This document shows positions 46,297 to 58,276 of a DNA stretch of 64,000 nt, one piece after another. The translations under genes were made by a program, and so were the position numbers. Under the pieces are notes generated by a model. The model was not told where the DNA came from and searched no databases. It saw only the letters and a list, made by a program, of their open reading frames with translations. This stretch comes from Dimorphilus gyrociliatus (taxonomy: Eukaryota > Annelida > Polychaeta > Dinophilidae). The stretch's first letter is position 1. Every line of letters begins with the position of its first letter. The stretch lies in NCBI GenBank assembly GCA_904063045.1, contig CAJFCJ010000007.1:2425404-2489403 (forward strand), read 5' to 3'.

Positions 46297-49200
46297 TTAA
46301 ACTCGAACACACCATTCTTTTTTCAGTTTTTCATTTCTGGTTTCGATCTCTTTTTTTACTCTTTCAGTGAACTCATCGCGACATAAATTACGTATAATAG
46401 ATGGCGTAGCTGGTGTGTTAATAGTGAAACTTTCGTTAAATCCGGCGTCTTGGCGCGCCGATTTAATAGCTTTCTTAACGGCTAACAGGGCACTAACAGC
46501 CAGGGTTAGTGACGGCTCCCCCACGCCCTGTAAATTGGGATTTTTAAGTATATTCGAAATAATGAATAAGCAATTAGGTTCACCTTAGAGGAGTGAATAG
46601 CTCTTGGCTCACTATCATCACCATCTCTTAAAAGTGTTACGTTAAATGTTCGGGGTATGTTGCCAATGGATGGTAGTTTATATTTCCCTGGTCCAACCGA
46701 TATTAATTTACTAGTAGATGGATCATATAACTGTTCCTCTAGCAACATCATTCCAAGCCCTAGATAGATAATCTTATCATTAACAGTATTTGCTTTCTAG
46801 TCATCAATTTTACCTTGAATAAAAGCGCCTTCTATCTGACCAATATCTATGCCTGGATTGATAGATTTACCAACATCTATCACTATATCCGCTTGCTTAA
46901 CTATTAAATCCCCAGTAAGGCAATCTATTTCTACCTCTGAGCATGCTGTTCCCCAAACGACGTAAAGGCCATCACACCCGGTATTGTCCTTCAAATTCAA
47001 ATCTTGGAAGTTATCACTACAGAGAAATAAACAGAAAATTAAATTATGCGCTCTCTTCCTTTGTTAGCTTATCACTTACAATTTGTGATGCCCACTGGCT
47101 GATAAATTGATTTGCTGATTATATGCTTCTTTAATCTGAAAATATTGATTCGATAATGATAAATATGGAATAAACTCTTGTAAATATAGCTCTTACCATG
47201 TCATCCCAGGAAATATTTGGATTATTTTTTTTAATTTCACTTAATCTCGAGTTTATTTGACGGCAAGCGTCTAATACTGCAAAACCATTAACATCAGTTC
47301 CACAACTTGCTGCTGTAGTAGTTATATTGGGAATAGTGTACGATGATGCATCTGGGATGTAAATTCTATCGTAATCAACACCCAGAGCAGTTGAAGTAAC
47401 TTGTTGCATCTTTGCATTTAGGCCTTGTCCCATTTCAACTCCACTAAACGATAAATAAACAGATCCATCTAAATAGATATTTATTAAAGCGTTTCCCTGG
47501 TTCATAGTAGCTTTGTTAAATCCTACGTAATGTTCTACTAGGGTTGAACAAATTCCCTTTTTTTTCCATCTGTTTTCCTTGTTAAACTTTTCAATTGCCT
47601 CTCTTCTATCTTCTATTCCATAGGATTGCATCATTTCTAGCCAGCATTTTCGAAGCGAATCGTGTCTCATAGTAGTCAAACTTTCATAGCCAACAAGCTT
47701 TGTTCTTTCGCCGTCTTTAAGCATATTTATTTCTCTTATGCTCTCTGATGGTATATTCAGAACATCTGCAACACTGTCTATTGCGGTTTCAGTTACAATA
47801 CCAGCTTGCGGAGTACCAAAGCCTCTAAACGCGGTTGCACTTCCGATATTTGTTTTACAAAACTTGCAGCTCACATACATATTAGGAATATTATAACCAC
47901 CACCCACGGCCTTGAGAAACTTTCTTGCTACGCCAAAACTGCAGTCCATAGAGTATCCAGCATTAAAGTAAGCCTCAACCTTTAACGCTTTAATTCTTCC
48001 ACTATCGTTGTATGCTATTTTATACTTGGCTTTAACAGGATTTCTGCCCCCTGTTACTTTCATATCAGTCATTCTATCCATAACATATCGAGTAGGTCTT
48101 TTTAGTTTATCAGCAATCAGGCTAGCAGGAACGGATGTTAGAGGAGATTGAAAATCTTTTCCACCAAAACCACCTCCACATCTAGCACAAATAACATTAA
48201 TTAAATGTTGAGGTTTCTTTAAAATAGACGATATTAAAAAATGATCAAGGCCAATTGATTGGGTACTTGAGTAAACGTCCAGAGCATCTCCATCTTTTGG
48301 TACGGCTAAAGCTGATTGGGTTTCCATATAAAAATGCTCCTGCTTACCAGTATTGATTTCGCCCTCCCCTATTAAGCTAGAGGTCTTAATTAAAAAAAAG
48401 GGAAACTTATAATATAGAATTAAAGTAAAATAAAAATAGAATCTAACCGCAAAAGCTGCTTCAACGTCGCCAAAGTTGACTTCTGGATCGAAGCTTACTT
48501 TGTGGAAAGAATTTTTTCTGATAGCATCATCTATTGTTACTATAGGGTCAGTTGATAATTGATAGTCAATCTTTACGGTTCTGGCTGCCTCAAGAGCTTG
48601 TCCCATGTTTTCGGCTACAATGTATAGAATTGGTTGACCGCTGTATAGAGTTTCTTCATTAGCAATTAGACATTCTTTTGATTCAAGTCCTACACTCCAT
48701 TGTTGAAATGAGGAGTCTACATAATCCCAATTATCATAGCTAATAATATCTACTACTCCTGGAAGTTTTAAAGCCTCCTGTATATTTTCTATCTGGAATT
48801 TTGCAGGAGAAATTGTTGCTAATATCGGATATACAATAACTTCGTTTTTAAATTTAGGCATATCAGCTATAAATTCTGATTGACCAGTTGCATGCTTTAA
48901 AGCAGAGGGTATTGGTAGAGGTTTTCCAACAGCTAATTTTTCAGGTATTGTATCGTATAGGGAAGCTCCTGTAATTGGTTCATAAATTTTTTCAATATTT
49001 TCTTTATTAAGCATTTGGCAAACGTCCAAATAAAACTTGAAAAATAAACTAAGTATTAGATTATTTCTATAAGTTTCTCCACCGCCTGGACTCCCTTTGC
49101 TAATATATAACTCTTTCATTAATTTAATAGACGCTTGTTCGAGCATAATTCGGTCCCATTTCATACCAATTAAATCATTAGTAGTTTCAGTCACCTCCGT

Positions 49201-51235
49201 AGTTTTAGGAGCAATACCTCCATAAACCATACGAATTGTTTTAATCCTATTATCTGCAGTTAATTCAAGAAAATAACAAGCGCATACAGTTGTTATATCA
49301 TCGTGTTTTCTTTTAGCTTGTTTAAAGAATCTTATAAACTGTGTTTCCTTGTTGATTGGGATTTTGAAGTAATTAATAACTTCATAGGGTTTTATAACGT
49401 TTTTCCTATATCCAACAATGAAATTATCGTCAAGTAAAATGTTGCGTTCCTTTTTAGTTGATAGAAGAGAAATTGAGGATCTACTAGCCATGAGTATTGG
49501 CATAATATCAGAAATTGGGCTAGATGTATAAACATTACCACTTATAGTGGCAACATTCCTTATTTGTCGACTACCAAAATGTTTAATCGACTCTTCTAAA
49601 GCTTCAAAAATACTGAATGGCTTAATTTTTTCCATAATAAACTTTTCCAAGTCGCTTAAAGTTGCTGTTGAACCAATTTTGAGAAACTCTCCATTGTCCT
49701 GTATATCCTTATTCAAATAATGAGGTGCGTGAATGAAAGTATCGCCTATTTTTCCTTTATTTAGTAATCTATCAATAGAAATTTCAGTACTGCCGGCAAT
49801 AATAGAGGCGTGAGGCATTTTCTTTTTCAAGGTCGCAAGATGGTTCATGGATTGAGCTTTAATCCAAATTCGTCCATTCATCGTATAATTAAGTTCTTTC
49901 CTATTCTTCCGCAACTATAATATCGTATTGAATAACATGATTAGTTCTTTTATCGAAATTTAATAGACTTAGTTAACTACCAGTAAATTCTTAGGGATAG
50001 TTTCATCATCATCCGGATTATACGCTTTCCATTCATTAGAATCATATAATTTCTTACAGGAAAATTTAGATTTATCGCTTTTATACAAATCTTCAATATC
50101 TTCATTCTAAAAAGTGTAAATTTTCAAAAAGCTATGGAATATAATTTATTAAAAATTTGAAATGGAAATAAAATTCTTTTATTTCCGATAGATGTCGCCA
50201 CTATAAGCTAAGCGCGAATTATAAGATAGTGTTTTTTCTGTCACCTGAGATTGATCACAAAATGAAGAGAAGCCATTTATGATTGACCTGTACCCAGTAC
50301 ATCTACATAAGTTGCCATGGAAATTATTCTCTATATCTTTCCTTAGCGGCTTTTGATTATTCTTTAAAAGAGCGTACATGCTCATTACAAATCCAGGAGT
50401 GCAAAATCCACATTGTATTCCGTGAGCCTTAGCAATTCTCTCTTGAATGGGGTGAACTCCAGTTTTAACATTCCCTATACCCTCAACTGTTGTTATAGCC
50501 AATCCATCAAAAGAGAGGATAGGAGAGATGCAAGCATTTATTGAATAGTGGCTAAAATGTTGATTTTGCTAGTTAAATATTTACTGTTGCAATGATTATT
50601 AAATATTTTATACTTAATCTCATTTTTTTCTTCGTCTATAGCTGATACCATAACAGTACAAGCACCACATCCTCCTTCACCACAAGCTGATTTACTTCCG
50701 GTCAAATGTACTATTTAATTTGCAGTATTAAACGAAGGAAGTTATTACGTGGTTTAGTAAAAAGCATATAGGTAAAGAAAAAGAAGAAGAAGAAGAGAGA
50801 GAGAGAGTATTTTTTTAATATACGTAATAGAAGCTGACAAATAATAGATCTGTTTTCTGTTTTTAACAAACAGAAGGTCAATGTCACAGAGAGTTTCAAG
50901 TTATTTTACAGTTTACAATACTTGTACATAGAAAACAATAAATTATCTTTTATAAAAGCAATAATAATGAATTTACCATTAATTGATAATGAATTTCTTG
51001 AAATTTAAAACTTACAATTATCCCTTAGATATGATAAAACAGTTTGCCCCGGATCAATAGTAGAATCAGTTATCTTAAAGAACAAAATTCAAAAATTAAA
51101 GGTATAGTTTCGTTATATATCTTTTATTTTTTAACGAGAACACATTCCTAGAAATGGAATGTCTTCTTCTAAATTCATTTATACCAATTTATAATTGATC
51201 AAAATAGTAAAACATTGAGAATCGTCACGCTCCAT
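46297..51235 (-). CDS. XDH: Xanthine dehydrogenase / aldehyde oxidase family molybdo-flavoenzyme
   Basis: The start at 51235 ([17 protein letters not shown]) splices to [19 protein letters not shown] and then [20 protein letters not shown], the plant-type 2Fe-2S domain. The second 2Fe-2S domain has [17 protein letters not shown] and [11 protein letters not shown]. The long exon 47131-49914, with a 54-nt intron near 48400, holds the FAD domain ([18 protein letters not shown]) and the molybdopterin domain: [47 protein letters not shown]. The 3' exons carry [19 protein letters not shown] and GVGEPSL with the catalytic Glu. All cofactor motifs are present. Predicted reaction: hydroxylation of purines or aldehydes in the cytosol. 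At the substrate-site Glu of XDH (GGKE) this protein has Asp, so the XDH/AO choice is open. The stop is 114 bp from the GRAM gene stop, tail to tail. Confidence 0.9.
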
Positions 51236-53050
51236 TGTATACTTCAATCAAGGCTGAAATAACAAAAATAAATCTGTGTAAGCGCCCCCTGGTCTTTTTT
51301 CCTCTTGAACTTTGAAGCTGATCGTAAATTAGTTCATCTATACGTAACAATAAAAGTATGAAACATAAACCACCGACATATTTCTCGGCTGAATTAGTAT
51401 GTGTAAGAATAGTAGGCTTATACTAGAATATTACTATATAGTTAATTCATATTATTAGTATTAATATTTCAACAATATAATCTAAATACATATAAAATGC
51501 ATTAAAATATTAATTTATCGATTACATACAAAATGTTTAAATATTAATATTTTCTTTGTTTTACTTGAACTTCTCAGCTATTGTTGCTATTATTTATGTT
51601 TTTTTGTTCTAATATATGAAAACTATGTATTTATTTTATGAATTGAATTATCAATGTGAAATATACGAATAGTTTAGCATATTCATATGAAATAAGAGAT
51701 AATTTCAATCTTACCAGGCGATACTTCAAAGCTCATTGAGTAGTTTCTTAATAGGCTATCATGATTTTTACACTTTTCCATATCTAATATCATCCCAACA
51801 GTAATAGACTGACTAGGCAGAACACATCTTCTCGACTAAAATTTCAACAGTATATTAAAATCGTTAAATAAGCAACTTTTAAAATTCTTATACGGCAATC
51901 TACTTACTGTATGACATGAAGAACAATGTGCTTTATTAGATACTACGTGTGGTCCATTCTTTAAATGTTGAAAAGCAATAATATAATTCGCTTTAATAGG
52001 CAACGGTTTATTCAAAGTAATTGTTTGGAACCCTTTATTAGCTACAGGTAACTTAATTTTATAAATAAGTTTATACTTTGAAATTCCATCTATCGGTTCC
52101 CATATTCCAACAAATGAATAAGAGGTTGAAATTACTCTATAATACTTTAAAGATAGGATATGTCCATCGCAAGGAAAATAGAAATCAACGAGCATATTTA
52201 ACAGTTCACCTCCTGATCCTCCTAAATTTAAAGCCCTACCCACAGTATAGATATCCTTATTGAAACAGATAGGGCTTTTCTCTGAAATAAAGAAATGGGG
52301 AAAGTGAAGATAAGTAAAATTAGTAAAAAAAGACCAAAAAAATAGAATATTATTACTTGCTAATCCTTTTGATGTAAAATTGGTTTGAATAGCAAAATAT
52401 CGGAGATACGCGCCAGTTTTTACAGCATCTCTTTTATTTGATACCCTTAACGACTTTGTGAAAACGTTGTTCCATTTAAAAGCCTATTCCAAAGGATGCT
52501 TTATAATAAATATAATAATACTTTTACTCTGAAATCTAAACCTCATAAATCTCAGGTAATCCACTGTCATATAGCTGTGCAGCAATAGTGTTTTTGTCCG
52601 ACGCAGCTGCATAGTCAAAGCCTATGACATCACCTTTTTCTACTGGAAGAGGAAAATCTGGCAGTAGAGTAACTGTTCCATTTTCCGTTGATTGTGGTAT
52701 TGTGACCTTGTGGATCCTTCTGAACCTATAGATTGTACTAGTTTCCTGATACTCTCTCCAAATTCCCAGCATTTGGCGATAGTTATTCCCATTTCTTCTA
52801 AAAGTGAAAGATGTTATATATCCACTACAAGGCATGCTATAATTCCTTAAAATAAACAATCCACCATTTTGTATTGTACCAGAATATAAAAGTTTTGATG
52901 GCCCTATTACTTGGTCATCCATAGAGCAATTTTCGAAACCTAAACCTATTAAAAGTATTTAACTAGTTTGCATTACATTTAGACAAAATTGAACCTCTTA
53001 CCGCTTTTTTGTAGTAAGACACATATCAAGAAATTATAAAGTCTAATCAT
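51225..53050 (-). CDS. Secreted or membrane-anchored protein with a duplicated unknown domain
   Basis: Exons 53002-53050, 52542-52945, 52357-52483, 51908-52281, 51715-51835 and 51225-51388 sum to 1239 nt, 412 aa. MIRLYNFLICVLLQKSG is a short signal peptide. Two copies of a 110-residue unit follow. Copy 1 has CSMDDQ...FILRNYSMPCSGYITSF...LGIWREY...RIHKVTIP...FPLPVEKGDVIGFDY. Copy 2 has CFNKDI...MLVDFYFPCDGHILSL...VGIWEPI...YKIKLPVANKGFQ...PLPIKANYIIAFQ. Shared positions are the first Cys, PC-x-G-(Y/H)-I, GIW, Lys-(V/I)-(T/K)-(I/L)-P, and a closing hydrophobic-Phe. A further Cys-rich stretch and a weak membrane segment (VGGLCFILLLL) with basic tail end the protein. The stop overlaps the XDH start by 11 bp. 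The family is not recognised; the last exon is the least certain. Confidence 0.6.
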
Positions 53051-54189
53051 TTAAATCTAATTTGGAATTGGAATCTTTTATTCAAAAAACTGATTTCGTC
53101 CCCGATTAGATGTCTTCAACTGTAAATATTAAGTTTTCCGACTATCGGAAGATTAATAAATGATCAAATCAGTATAAATATTTCACAGAATTGTCGATAA
53201 ATCATGAAAAATATGATTTATTGTTGTCTATAGGTTACAGTATAGAGAGGTTACATTAGATATAAAAAGAATAACATTTCACCAGAATAGATAATGAAAT
53301 ATTCTTACATTCTAATACTTAAAAAGCATCAGTAAATAGATATAAGAAAGTAAAATGTATCTTTATTGATATTATACTTAAGATAGACCAGTGTTGTTTG
53401 TCAAAAGAAAATTACTTAAAGTAAATGTGATGTATATAAGTAGAAAAAAAGCTATTACTTTGATCTAATTCTTACTTATCTCTATTATAAAGAATAACAA
53501 AGAGGTTATTAACTTTAAGAATAAATGGAATAGTATTTAATATTGGTAAGCTGACCTTGAAGAAAAGCGTCTCACATACAAAATACGTGAAATAATACTG
53601 ATAGTATGATAAGATAAAGTAAATATCATTACAGTTTATATATACAAAATTGATAAAGAAGAAGAAGATACCATATCTCTAAAACACTCTTACAATCTAT
53701 ATAGAATAGATAGAAAATATAGAAAATGCTTATCAATAACATTACTTCTTATTACCTGGAAATGAATGAGTGTAAATAATACTTTCTAAACTAATTGAGA
53801 TATAAAAGAGAAGCAAAAACCTAAATAGAAAAAGTCTTATTTTTCTTTCTAGAACAAAACAGAAAACTGAGACCTTCCTTTACGTGATTTATTATTATTA
53901 CTTCTTATTGCTTTTTCCTAATAATGTCAACAAAAATTCAGTGTAAGAATCTATAACAGACATTGAGCTATAGGATTTAAATAGGAAATCTATCAATATT
54001 TATTAAAAGCTTTTCCCCTTAGTGATTTTATGAGGAAATCTAAGTAAACTGAATAAAATTTTAGTATTTTTAATTAAAGAAATTATTCTACTTTAAAACA
54101 TTAAAATAGTGCCTTAAAATAGGACATAGAGATTATATCTTGCCAAAAAATTATCATGTGACAAACTCAGTCTTAATTTAAAACTGTCT
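53051..54189. other. 1.1-kb intergenic region
   Basis: AT-rich, no coding exon recognised on either strand. It includes purine-rich patches (for example about 53655-53680). It should contain the promoter of the duplicated-domain gene and the 3' flank of the P450. Confidence 0.5.
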
Positions 54190-55695
54190 CTAATTTCTAT
54201 AGTTTAGTTTTATGTGAACTCCATCAGCTGGTCTTAAGATGAGTTCGGCGCTCGGTTCAACGTCATCTCTAGCCAGTTCTAGTTTAAATCTTCTTAAAAT
54301 TGAACTAAGAACAACCTTTTCTTCCATCATGGCAAACTTCTGCCCAATGCAATTTCTCGGACCAGCCGAAAATGGAACATAAGCGTACGGGTGCCTTGAG
54401 GTCGCACTTTCCGACAAGAATCGACTTGGATTAAACGTTTTCGGATCAGGGAATTGATGTTCATTAGTATGCAAAATAGGGACAACGACCAAAGCTGTTG
54501 TTCCTTTAGGTACAAGATAATCCCCAAATTGACAATTATCAGTTAGTATTCGTCCAAAAATCGGTACAGAAGGAAACAATCTTAATGACTCCTTGATGAC
54601 ACACTCCAAGTATTTCATCTCTCTTATATCGTCTGACGTAGCAGACCTGGGACTTTGGCCAAATATAGCATCAAGTTCCTCGTGAACTTTCTCCTGAATC
54701 TCGGGATGCTTACACAAAAGATAACAAACCCAAGTCATGGCTGCGGCGGTTGTGTCATGCCCCTCAAACATAAAAGTATCAACTTCCTCTCTAATATCTT
54801 CCTCTTGCAAGCCCTCAGAGCACAAAAGAAGGTCGAGGAAAGCCAACCTTTTCTTTCCGTTGCTTGATATCTGCTCATAATCAAGCTCTTTTAGATTTGG
54901 GCCAAAGCGATCTATGAGATCTTTCTTTCGTTCTTTAATTACATTTGTAGTGAAATCATGAAGGATTTTTACACTTTTTCTGAATATTTTACCGTAAGAT
55001 AATGCATTGAAAATAGCATCAGGCCATAAAAATGGAAACTTTTGACGCCTATGAACAATTTTACAAGTATCTGACACGGCTTTTACATAATCAGAATTCT
55101 CGTGATGCTGGGCATTAACATTTTTCCCCATGGCAGTTTCACAAATGATATCCAGAGCGCATAAACCCATTTGCTTGAAAATATCCACAGATTTTCCTGT
55201 ATCTGCACTGCTCTTCAACTTTTCTATTATTATTTCAGCTTGCTCATTAAAAACTTCTACAAAATCTTGGAGTATTCGGAAATGAAAGGTTGGTGTCAGT
55301 AATTTCCTACGTTCGTGCCATTTCCTACCAGTGGATGTTAATAATCCTGTACCTAGCCATGGTAACAGATAGCTGTAATCATCCGATTTTGTAATTAATC
55401 TCGAGCTGGATAATAACTTTTCAACGTAATCTGCCTGGAAAATTATCACATAGGGCACATGACCTATCCAGAGTCTTATTATGCCAGAATCACGAAAATT
55501 TTCGGCTTTCTCCTTTATTTGCTTATAGAAAGCTGAATGCTCCCACTTAAAGTCCCAGGTACAGCCCAGAAAAGGGACGCTAATCGGCCCTGGCAATTTA
55601 TCAAGATGCTTTCTTATTCTGGGCGGCAAAATAACAAAGTACCATAAGAAAGTCAAGCTTAAAATAGTAACAATGAAATAGAAGACAAGCGTCAT
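54190..55695 (-). CDS. Cytochrome P450, CYP4 clan (CYP4V2-like), intronless
   Basis: A single uninterrupted frame of 501 codons, full length for a microsomal P450. The N-terminal anchor is LVFYFIVTILSLTFLWYFVI followed by the proline hinge KLPGP. The CYP4 oxygen-binding helix reads EVDTFMFEGHDTTAAAMTW, where the Glu of FEGHDTT is the residue that can bind heme covalently in CYP4 enzymes. The ExxR motif is KESLRLFPSVPIFGR, the PERF-like motif is NPSRFLSE, and the heme loop is PFSAGPRNCIGQKFAMMEEK with the axial Cys. These segments resemble CYP4V2 closely. Predicted role: omega-hydroxylation of fatty acids at the ER membrane. The total lack of introns is exceptional among the large genes here and suggests retroposition or intron loss, but no decay is seen. 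Confidence 0.95.
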   Translation of the reverse strand: MTLVFYFIVTILSLTFLWYFVILPPRIRKHLDKLPGPISVPFLGCTWDFKWEHSAFYKQIKEKAENFRDSGIIRLWIGHVPYVIIFQADYVEKLLSSSRLITKSDDYSYLLPWLGTGLLTSTGRKWHERRKLLTPTFHFRILQDFVEVFNEQAEIIIEKLKSSADTGKSVDIFKQMGLCALDIICETAMGKNVNAQHHENSDYVKAVSDTCKIVHRRQKFPFLWPDAIFNALSYGKIFRKSVKILHDFTTNVIKERKKDLIDRFGPNLKELDYEQISSNGKKRLAFLDLLLCSEGLQEEDIREEVDTFMFEGHDTTAAAMTWVCYLLCKHPEIQEKVHEELDAIFGQSPRSATSDDIREMKYLECVIKESLRLFPSVPIFGRILTDNCQFGDYLVPKGTTALVVVPILHTNEHQFPDPKTFNPSRFLSESATSRHPYAYVPFSAGPRNCIGQKFAMMEEKVVLSSILRRFKLELARDDVEPSAELILRPADGVHIKLNYRN

Positions 55696-56816
55696 TCCAT
55701 CGAACTGTAAGTTCCATATTGCCTCTGTAACAAGTTGCAGTAATTAGAAATATGATAAAAAGAAGTAACATTCGGTTTTCATAAGTAAAGCAGAACAATT
55801 TATAAATATACAAATATATACTAAAATGATAAAGAAATATAGATTGCTCTATCAATTTCTTTTATTAAACGTAGGAAAGGATTTGAATAGAATTTTAGCG
55901 CATACGATTGAACACCGGTAAAAATTATTGTTGTGGCGACTTAAACGCATACAGACGGAATAACGGTGTGTTCTTACCCATCATGATCTGTTGATGTTAT
56001 GGCGAGAAGCTGCAATTATTAGGTGTCATATAAGCATCATATTTTGTTATCTATATGAGTATATTCGGTTATCAAATCAACAAAACAACATTGCGCATGC
56101 GCAATGCCATGAAACTTGGACTCTGAAAAGTATTCTATTGAGAATATATTCGCGAGAAATATCCTTAAAGCAAACTTCTTATTTTAAATTAATTTTATTA
56201 TGCATTAAATAATTAAATAGGCAGTAATTAAACTGTAGACAAAATAATCATTATTTAAAGAAATTTTTATTAATATAACCTTTTATCACGGTAAAAGAAT
56301 AAAAAAGCCGCTTTTCTTCGTAAAAACCGTACATTTTCTCTCGCTATTTAACGAAGAATATTAAAGATAAGTGTACTTTCATTACGCGTTAACAAATGCA
56401 TTGTACCTTGAATAATATATTCTTGCAATCGTAGAAATATTGCTTGTCCAAAATGTCATAAAGAATTAGTTGCCTAAAATGAATTTGCGAAGTCTCCATT
56501 TTGAAAAGGTAGTGGATTTTGTATGTATCCTAAACATACTTTATACATATACAGTATATTAACAATTCAGATTAATTGATTAGTTTTTCTACAAGTTTCC
56601 TCTAAAAATAATTGATTTCTAAATAATTATTGCAAGTTAAGTAACAAAAGAATTCTAGAGTGACAAGAGTATTATTTCCTGAGTCTAAAGTCAATGTTGT
56701 AAAAAGAGTTAAGAAAGAAAATTATAAGATTTTGGTGAATATTTTATGTAGGTTAAAACATATTCTGTCTTTTTAATTTTAATACATTTCACTTTGAGAG
56801 CACTATAAAAATCAGT
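55696..56816. other. 1.1-kb intergenic region
   Basis: Upstream of the P450 and downstream of the TMEM42-like gene, both minus strand. AT-rich with a few mixed patches (about 55930-56110, including the palindrome TGCGCATGCGCA at about 56093-56104, an NRF1-like GCGCATGCGC core). No coding sequence supported. Confidence 0.45.
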
Positions 56817-57429
56817 CTAGTCGGATTTTTCCCTTGAATTTAAAGATGTTTCCAGGGTAGATGGATTATCTCTTTGTATCATCAACAGTCCAATCAATAT
56901 AAGTGAAGCTCCAGTCCACCATAGCAGAGAGAGCGTTTCTTGGAAGAGGAATCGCCCAATTAAAGCCTTAATGGAGTGAAATTAAGCATTACAATGACTG
57001 ATAACATACTCTTTATGTAATTTTTTTACCGTTACAAGAAAGTTTGATGATGTATTTATTACTGTAGCCTGTAGGCTACTCCTACACTTTTGTAGAGATT
57101 TAACAAACATAGTCCACATTATAGCATTGCATAGAAGAACTAGTAGAAAAGAGATCATTCGATAATAGAGCAGTAACTGAAAATTGTAGATAAAAGACGA
57201 TTATTTAGTGCGTGTAAATCCTTAAAGAAGGAAAAACGTCAATGAGACTTACATTCGAACATTGCGGAATCGATAACCTGACTGAATGTTCTTGCAAAAA
57301 GTCAACCAAGTGCTTTCGAGTGGAATTGCATGATAGTTCAGAAGCGAAGGAATCAGCAGCAATCTTTCCAAACATGGAGGCTAATGCTGCCCAAATTCCG
57401 GCACTTATAGCTAGACTCGTTCCAATCAT
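56817..57429 (-). CDS. TMEM42: TMEM42-like small EamA/DMT-type membrane protein
   Basis: Exons 57253-57429, 57030-57176 and 56817-56966 give 157 aa. The protein has four likely membrane segments: GTSLAISAGIWAALASMFGK, FLLVLLCNAIMWTMFV, a third around VINTSSNFLVTALIGRFLF, and LLWWTGASLILIGLLMI. The pattern LCNAIMWTMFVKSL, the SSNFLVTALIG helix and the LLWWTG ending match animal TMEM42, a half-size member of the drug/metabolite transporter superfamily. Substrate unknown. A polar loop of about 30 residues separates helices 1 and 2. The C-terminal tail is short and polar. Confidence 0.82.
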
Positions 57430-58276
57430 ACTCTTCCCTTTTTCACTGTATACAATAGTTCATATTACAAAACAAAAAAAAAAAGAAATACAATCAGGAG
57501 TATTGCAGGTGGCGTCTCAAATTTTAATGTTATATTGGGTAGCCATATTCCGGAAGTTGTAGACCGCGCGAAAATTATTGAAAATTCAAAATATTACTCG
57601 ATAAGTCACAATTTTGCTTCAACTGTTTTTATTGTCCAATATATTGATTAATATGGACACGATAAAATATTATATTTACGTCACATAAAGTCCAAAAATT
57701 GGTTCAATTGCCAAACTTCATAAAGCTCTTAGTATTCTATGAATGACAGTATTGGAAAACTGCCTTTTTTTTGCTACATACTATTTACCATTGAAGATTA
57801 CGGGAGGGTAAAACTGATAGAAAACAACAATAATATTTAACAAACTCGTAACGTAATGTCCTCATAAAGAAGAATTACATGGCTAAATATTAATTAGACT
57901 ATAATTAAACACCTATAAACCTTGGAATTGTCCATAGCCAGTAGCAGTTAATGCTGAATAATAATGGAAAAAAATGGTGAATAAATTAACGTGCTTCTTG
58001 CTGTATTGTTTCCTTTGTCTTTTATGTCTATTACCATATCCTTGTTTGCAGTTTTCGAAATGCTAAAAAGTTGTTGCTCTTATACGGAATACCAAAGACA
58101 ATTAAAGATAATAGAGGTTTCGGTTCTTTATGTTTATTTGTGTTTTATTCACAAGGATAACCCTTTTATTTTGAGTAGAAGTCTTTCAATTAGCTTTAGT
58201 ATACACTATTTATAAAATTTCCCAGTGTTGAAATAATATTAGTCCACTTCACATAGAAAACAGAAAAATAAGGGAA
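57430..58276. other. Intergenic region
   Basis: About 850 bp between the TMEM42-like start and the FCF2 stop (both minus). AT-rich. A 74-codon frame at 57991-58215 (+) looks like chance hydrophobic sequence. Nothing else seen. Confidence 0.45.

Noticed and set aside
46297-51235. Firm naming as aldehyde oxidase
   Set aside because: The Arg of AFRGFG fits XDH while GGKD fits neither class exactly, so the family is named without deciding.
57991-58215. 74-codon hydrophobic plus-strand frame
   Set aside because: Composition is that of translated AT-rich DNA, without a signal peptide/TM layout or splice context; likely chance.
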